The notes below the pieces were generated by a model. That model ran no database searches. It saw only the letters and a list, made by a program, of their open reading frames with translations, and was not told the DNA's origin. Source: Paramacrobiotus metropolitanus (lineage: Eukaryota; Tardigrada; Eutardigrada; Parachela; Macrobiotidae). Taken from it: a DNA stretch of 64,000 bases. Position numbers and translations under genes: made by a program. The DNA is taken from NCBI RefSeq assembly GCF_019649055.1, contig NW_026570304.1:372001-436000 (forward strand), read 5' to 3'. Of the stretch, positions 59,455 through 64,000 are shown one piece after another (position 1 is the first letter of the stretch; the number at the start of each line of letters is the position of its first letter).

Positions 59455-59695
59455 AGAACATGGCCAAGCGCTGCAAATTTATTTGTTTCACTTTACACAA
59501 GTACTGAATAAATATACCAAAACAACAGAAGGTGTATTTACCTGTCTCGATTTTCTTCAGTCCTTCCAGCAGTTCTTGCTGAACTCCCTCCTCTGGCGCT
59601 AACACGCTAAAGCTGGATGAGCGAGACAGATCGGCCATGCTGGAAGCGCGGCTCAGCATTAAGGGTCGAGGGAGCAGTTTATGTTTTTCAACCAT
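58636..59695 (-). CDS. Unrecognised five-exon gene with AGNPAG/AGYPAG repeats, 269 aa
   Basis: Minus-strand exons 59695-59542, 59470-59399, 59338-59246, 59188-59099 and 59036-58636 (810 bases) join with GT..AG borders, all in phase 1. The start is MVEKHKLLPRPLMLSRASSM. Exons 2, 3 and 4 each carry a short repeat (AGNPAE; AGNPAGNAGYPAG; AGNPAGAGYPAG). Exon 5 holds a highly charged helix (RRRQEDINLQLTRAAEDAAM and onward, ending RTMRNQK), likely coiled coil. No family is known to me. It lies inside the candidate Harbinger element, transcribed toward the transposase on the same strand. The same phase in every intron and the repeat-per-exon layout suggest exon duplication. It may be cargo, an accessory protein of the element, or a host gene next to it. 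Confidence 0.6.
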
Positions 59696-60049
59696 ATTTA
59701 CGTTAGGGCAACTTATCTTTATTGAGTTCCAGGCGACAAATTAGTCACTGAGCTAGACTAATGTCATAAGCTGACAATTCAAAACAGCAGAGATGAAATG
59801 TTTCAAATTCTGAACCACGGGGAACTATTTAGTATTTACGTTGTCACTTTGAGTTGAACACGTGCTCTTGCATGTAAGTATGTGCAGCCGTTTGCGCATG
59901 CAGTCCGGCTTAACACAGATAGACTTACACACAAGCCGTGCAAAAGGGCGCGGTTTTGCCTACTTTGTATGTAAGTGCACGCTGAGATTCCTTGTAAGTA
60001 AGTCCCCGAAGCGCCTGTGCGGATCTGGTCTATTGATTGCCGTGTTACG

Positions 60050-60283
60050 CGTACATCGATTTCGCCCGTAAATTGCTTAAACTCACTGTACAGGTCAGCT
60101 GGTTGCTCACTCACGTAAAATGGACATCAGCGCATGGCTAAAGCCGCAAAACCGGTTTTGCGGCTTTAGCCATGCGCACCTGATCGAGTGAGCGGAGACA
60201 TAGAACAGAAGAGCGGCTGTTGCTGGTGAGCAAGCTGCTGGCCCGTAAAGCGAGCTTGAACAATTTACGGGCGAAATCGATGT
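60050..60283. repeat. Inverted repeat with a 46-bp perfect palindrome at its centre
   Basis: The centre 60131-60176 (starting CGCATGGCTAAAGCCGCAAA) equals its own reverse complement. Further out, the arms remain similar, with ACATCGATTTCGCCCGTAAA and TTG exact at both ends (60050 on and up to 60283). It lies just outside the Harbinger-like element. Confidence 0.9.
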
Positions 60284-60289
60284 ATACTG

Positions 60290-61630
60290 TATCTTTCGAT
60301 CACCGAATAAGTACAGATAAGTTGGCACTTGGCAGGCAGTTCAACTTTTGAATTGCAAACATTTAACTAACGTGGCGCTTGAGTTGAACTTGCATTAGGC
60401 TGCATTCATGCAGTCAGCTGCAATTTAGCACAAAATTTGAAAAGCTCCAAATTTAATATGAAATGCACGCTCTCCTAATTAAATCTGTGCACCGTCCACT
60501 ATTATGTACAACATGATGTCTTCGTATCAGCCATATATACATTTAGCAGCGCTTTCGTAGCCGGCTGACCATGCTTGCTGCTCACGAGTCATGGCCACCT
60601 TTCGGGGGCTTTCTCTAACGTGGTAAACTCTTTCGTCACTGAATACTGGCGAGTCGTATCGCTGGCCATGTCGTTTTAGGAACGTGTAAAACAAGTTCTA
60701 CTCCCAAACATCTGCTGGAAGCACACAGTTAACCCTTCGCCGCAGCTTACCGGAAAAGTCCAACAGGTCCTCCACAGCAGGTGAAAGTTAGCGGCGTTTT
60801 TTCTGTTCGCTTAGGGCCACCGCCGGCCGGAAAATTACCTAGGCGCATCCTCTCCGTTCTGCAGCAGATCGCCAAATGTTCTCGCATCTTTTTACTGCTG
60901 AAGGAATTTGGCTTCTACCGGTCGTCTTTGGTAAGTGATTTCAATCGCAAAAGCAATGGCAAAAACGTCACAGCCATATCCAATTTTTCGCTGCTGTACT
61001 CGAGGAAACAAAATGTCGGTCAACTGGCCTGCGTGGAATTTTATAGCTTTTTCTAGCAGCCACTACACATATCCGATCGGGATTGTGCCAGGGACTTCTG
61101 TGTGTATCTGTCAGTACTTTTCAATACAGGCAATTATTACCGGGTTTACTTATATCAGCTTTTAGAGCTCATGAACGCATAGTACCACTATACGGAAATC
61201 TAATTCGCATTTAATTCCGCGATGTACATTTGTTTTGAAAATCTTTCGATTGAAATGTTGGAAGAGCTAAACGTTCGATTTTAAGAATAATAAGAATTAT
61301 GAAAATTTTAAAAATTAACCCACTCAAAGATCAGACATACACATATTTTTATACAAAGAAAGCGCTCAAATGCACGTCGTTTTTACTGGTATGATCAAAA
61401 CATGTTTAGCTCAGCATTCTTCCGGTGGGCATTAAAAAATAACTGAATTTTGTTTACTTCTGTTTTATGAAGACAAAACGAATCCACACTGGCTGCTTGC
61501 TCAAGCGCAGTTGATAATATTATGAACAGCTTGCACACAATCTAACTGCATACCGGAGAGGCGAATTCTCATAATACGTAACATCCTACGACATCCTCAG
61601 ACCGAAATTAATTTCCGGGTGCGCGAACGA
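60290..61630. other. Gene-free stretch
   Basis: One plus-strand frame (60781-61056) contains a F-box-like run, LPRRILSVLQQIAKCSRIFL, but with no partner exon or acceptor clearly in place. Confidence 0.35.
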
Positions 61631-61632
61631 CA

Positions 61633-62205
61633 GTAATAATAGTTACACTCAATCTTCAACTCCCCGCAGGGAGATGCAACTCCTTGGAGCTAATTGGCCC
61701 CGCCTTGCGGCTTGATTGGTCGCTGTAGTCAGAGTTGCAACTACGGTCTACGGCGTAGACCAGCTAAATAGCTGGTGTAGCTTCACCGTGGACGCACCCC
61801 GACCAAACTAACTTGAATTTTCAACTTTTGATGCCATAGACAGGCAAAAATTTATTTCGTGCATTTCTATAAAACGAAGTTCATTAAAGCTATTCAAAAA
61901 AAGTAAAACTTTTCAAAAGTAAATTTTTTGTTTCTTTCATCCTATCGCAGATATTTGTACGTTGTCATAAGAAAACAGTTTTAAAATGTATGAAATGAAA
62001 TTTCTCAGAACAGCTTAAAATTTTGCGTATCTTATTCCGTAAAAGAACAACTCCGGACGCGCAAAGCTATGGAAACCACTCTCAATCTTTGTTTTTAACT
62101 TGAACTGGGAGACATTTTCTTATTCGCTGCTTTAAACACTCCCCCTGTCCACGGGGTTGCCAGCCCGTGCAGGGAGTTGAAGATTGAGTGAGACTAATAA
62201 TGTTA
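61633..62205. mobile_element. MITE-like element with about 30-bp terminal inverted repeats
   Basis: Left: ATAGTTACACTCAATCTTCA followed by ACTCCC; the reverse complement of the right end reads TTAGTCTCACTCAATCTTCA followed by ACTCCC. The match extends outward through TAATAATAGT or TTATTAGT. It is about 570 bp long with no coding sequence. The target-site duplication is not identified. Confidence 0.65.
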
Positions 62206-62660
62206 TTATGCTTGTAGTGATATTGTGAGTGTGCACGTTGTTTTTTTGTTGCTCGCCACAAATTGTACGTACTTCTATTGCGCTGGGTGTTCCTAAGCAA
62301 TGGCGAGCCCGAAATAGTGCTGTTCATTAATGTACAGAATATCTATATTCGTTGTGCTGGCGTACGGAACTTTTCGTCTTCTCCAGATTTACTGCGCGAT
62401 TTCTATCGCAAGCCGCATTATTGGGTGCAAGTACTGTGTAGCGTTCGACATTGTTTCATACGATGAACTTTATTGTAGGTACAGTACGGAAAACTAAGAA
62501 AACAATAAATTGTACTTTTATTATATTCAGTAAAAGGGTATCAAACGGATATCAGGATATCACCCATAGGGCTTAAATAAGAGTAAGCATTTATAAAATT
62601 ATATCATATCATTCATTTATAAGCAATATTTATGTCAATATATGACTCATAATATGAGTC
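62206..62660. other. Gene-free stretch
   Basis: Nothing recognised. Confidence 0.3.
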
Positions 62661-62668
62661 ATACTTAC

Positions 62669-63060
62669 CGGTATTTGGGCTCGCGGTTTGTTTCGGTTCG
62701 GCTCGCTTGGCCCGCCTCACCCGCTTGCTTCTCCTTCTCTTTGGCAGCCGTCGCCGCCGCCGCCGCTTCCCTGATCCTCACTTTGGACATGGAAGCTGAA
62801 ATTTGCAAGACGTCCCGGTCCTCCTTGGCTGATGGAACGACGCCGTTCTCCTCGCCGTCCTTCTGGCCGGTCGAGTACTGGCGCTGCGCTTCGGCCAGCT
62901 TCGGACAGAAGCGCACTGTGTGCCCACTGTCCTGACACAGAAAACACAGGCGCTTGCTTCTGGTCTTGGTAATTCCTCCTCCCCATCCGGGCATTCTGTC
63001 GTCCCCGTCCCTGCCACCACGCCCGGGGGGGGGGGGGGGGGCACATACCGGTATACGGTT
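62669..63060 (-). CDS. Exon of a CCHC zinc-knuckle protein
   Basis: The minus frame contains RSKRLCFLCQDSGHTVRFCP: C-x2-C-x4-H-x4-C, the zinc-knuckle spacing of nucleic-acid-binding proteins and of retroelement Gag. Downstream residues are basic and alanine-rich (SKVRIREAAAAATAAKEKEK). The exon ends at a good donor, CCGGTAAGT (62668), so more coding sequence should follow on the minus strand below 62660, but I could not place it. The methionine at 62994 is the first in frame; a G run at 63025-63041 lies upstream. It could be a host RNA-binding protein or a Gag fragment. Confidence 0.5.
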
Positions 63061-63069
63061 CGGGTACTA

Positions 63070-64000
63070 ACATATTGCTTCGGCATTTGTTTTTCTATGA
63101 CATTATCTTTTTCTTAATCATAATTTTTTAACGAGGATTTTTTAGCCAAATGGCCCCAAAAAGTCAGATCCATTGTAGTGGTTTCGTTGCGAAGATGAAT
63201 GGTCCGGATAATGCGGGAACTGCCTGAGAAACTGCTTCCGAGGAGCAACAAAACTGTTACCAAGACTATCGAAGTGGTCTTGATAAGTGGTTTTGGTAGC
63301 AGCTTCCTATTAGCAACCACCACAACCAGTGCGTAGTGCTTTGCACTGTTCGCATCTTCGGTCTCGTATAAAACTGGACGATAAACACATCCGCACCAAC
63401 GATGCGTTTGAAGGCTTTGCTGTAAGTTAACTTCGGTTCATCGTGTGCTCCCAATCTTGATAGCTCTTCAGACCGAAAACGCTCTGGAAGCAAAAGATCA
63501 CAATCCTAGCACCGGTCTCCGGTCCTCTGAATACGCTACTCTGACGTTAATATGGTCCGCATAAGCTTAAGGAGTCACGGGTTTGAAACAGTTCACCAGC
63601 AGTTCACACTTAACGTATGTAGGCAGTTAGTGGCTTCTGCTCCCGCTAAGTACCAGCCGGAATCAACGCAGGATGTATCAGTATGTGAGCGGTAGTTTTC
63701 TGATTGGTGCGCACCCAGACAGGTGAGGGCGGTTGCAACAGTGACAGTGCGACCGCTTCCGACACCCAATTTTCTGGAGCCTGCCCTTGGTCCAAAGATG
63801 GTAACGACAGTACGCTAAAGTCATAGCACACTGTCTCGTTACCTGAAAAAAAACACCCCAGGAATTAGTCACACAGTTGACTCAATTACCTAATTACACT
63901 TACTCGTAGCACAAAGGTGGCATATGTGAATTGTGAATCGTAAACCTTTTCGAAAAAGTGCGTGTCACTTTTGTAGAAAATGGTCGTTGAGTTCATGGTC
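63070..64000. other. Gene-free stretch at the window edge
   Basis: No supported gene. A plus-strand frame near 63210-63330 (LPEKLLPRSNKTVTKTIEVV) is faintly like the family segment ...FKLIKTVTRTICF, too weak to annotate. Confidence 0.3.

Larger units (their letters stand above)
54838..60006. mobile_element. PIF/Harbinger-like DNA transposon, probably autonomous, three genes
   Basis: The core is a DDE transposase gene and a convergent Myb/SANT-like gene, the standard two-protein set of PIF/Harbinger elements. A third gene (58636-59695) lies beside them. The ends are tentative: the 12-mer GACTTACATCGA occurs at 54849, 54869 and (inverted) 54920, and related ACTTAC or GTAAGT motifs cluster again at 59872-60005. 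Reading inward from both ends, GGACTTAC then ATCT, then ACTTACAT and TAGGC appear in the same order. No clean target-site duplication (expected TWA) was found. Confidence 0.55.

Noticed and set aside
62642-62935. Plus-strand 97-codon frame
   Set aside because: Antisense to the zinc-knuckle exon, with no independent signal.

Overview
The window is eukaryotic nuclear DNA from an animal, most likely an ecdysozoan (crustacean or tardigrade are my guesses; the sequence does not settle it). Signs are short introns with GT..AG borders that keep frame, BTB-BACK, Kelch and F-box coding pieces, and DIRS, Helitron and PIF/Harbinger transposons. There are no operons, ribosome binding sites or recognisable rRNA or tRNA genes. 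Host gene density is low, and most of the sequence is mobile or decayed.

Region 1 (1-15.4 kb) is a graveyard and nursery of one expanded F-box-type family. Members lie on the minus strand at 1-1150 and on the plus strand at 3170-4313, 6160-6973 and 7235-8160. The 1-1150 block and the 6.16-7.4 kb block carry the same two genes in inverted orientation. A Kelch remnant (5.1 kb), a BTB-BACK gene with an in-frame TGA (9.5-11.1 kb) and a decayed DIRS-like tyrosine-recombinase retrotransposon (11.47-13.96 kb) follow. Broken pieces of another F-box copy lie at 14.4-15.4 kb.

Region 2 (16.4-39.2 kb) is framed by a very similar inverted repeat of about 2.7 kb (16620-19342 and 36276-39000). Each arm carries the same three-exon F-box gene. 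The right copy is open throughout (533 aa); the left copy has a one-base deletion in exon 1 and an altered C-terminus. The roughly 17 kb between the arms holds two full-length non-autonomous Helitrons (one with a nested MITE), another MITE, tandem repeats and two more F-box pseudogenes.

Region 3 (39-54 kb) has no recognisable host gene. It holds a third Helitron, three consecutive stem-loops at 43.0-43.2 kb, several families of dispersed repeats, and a fold-back satellite with a TTAGGTTTC core near 49.7 kb.

Region 4 (54.8-60.0 kb) looks like an autonomous PIF/Harbinger-like transposon with three spliced genes: a Myb/SANT-like DNA-binding protein with a coiled coil (510 aa), a DDE transposase (370 aa) and an unrecognised five-exon protein (269 aa) with a repeated AGNPAG/AGYPAG motif. 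A GGGTAGCC octamer recurs across the transposase and third gene. A 46-bp perfect palindrome within a larger inverted repeat lies just to the right. The last 4 kb hold a MITE-like element and an exon coding for a CCHC zinc knuckle.
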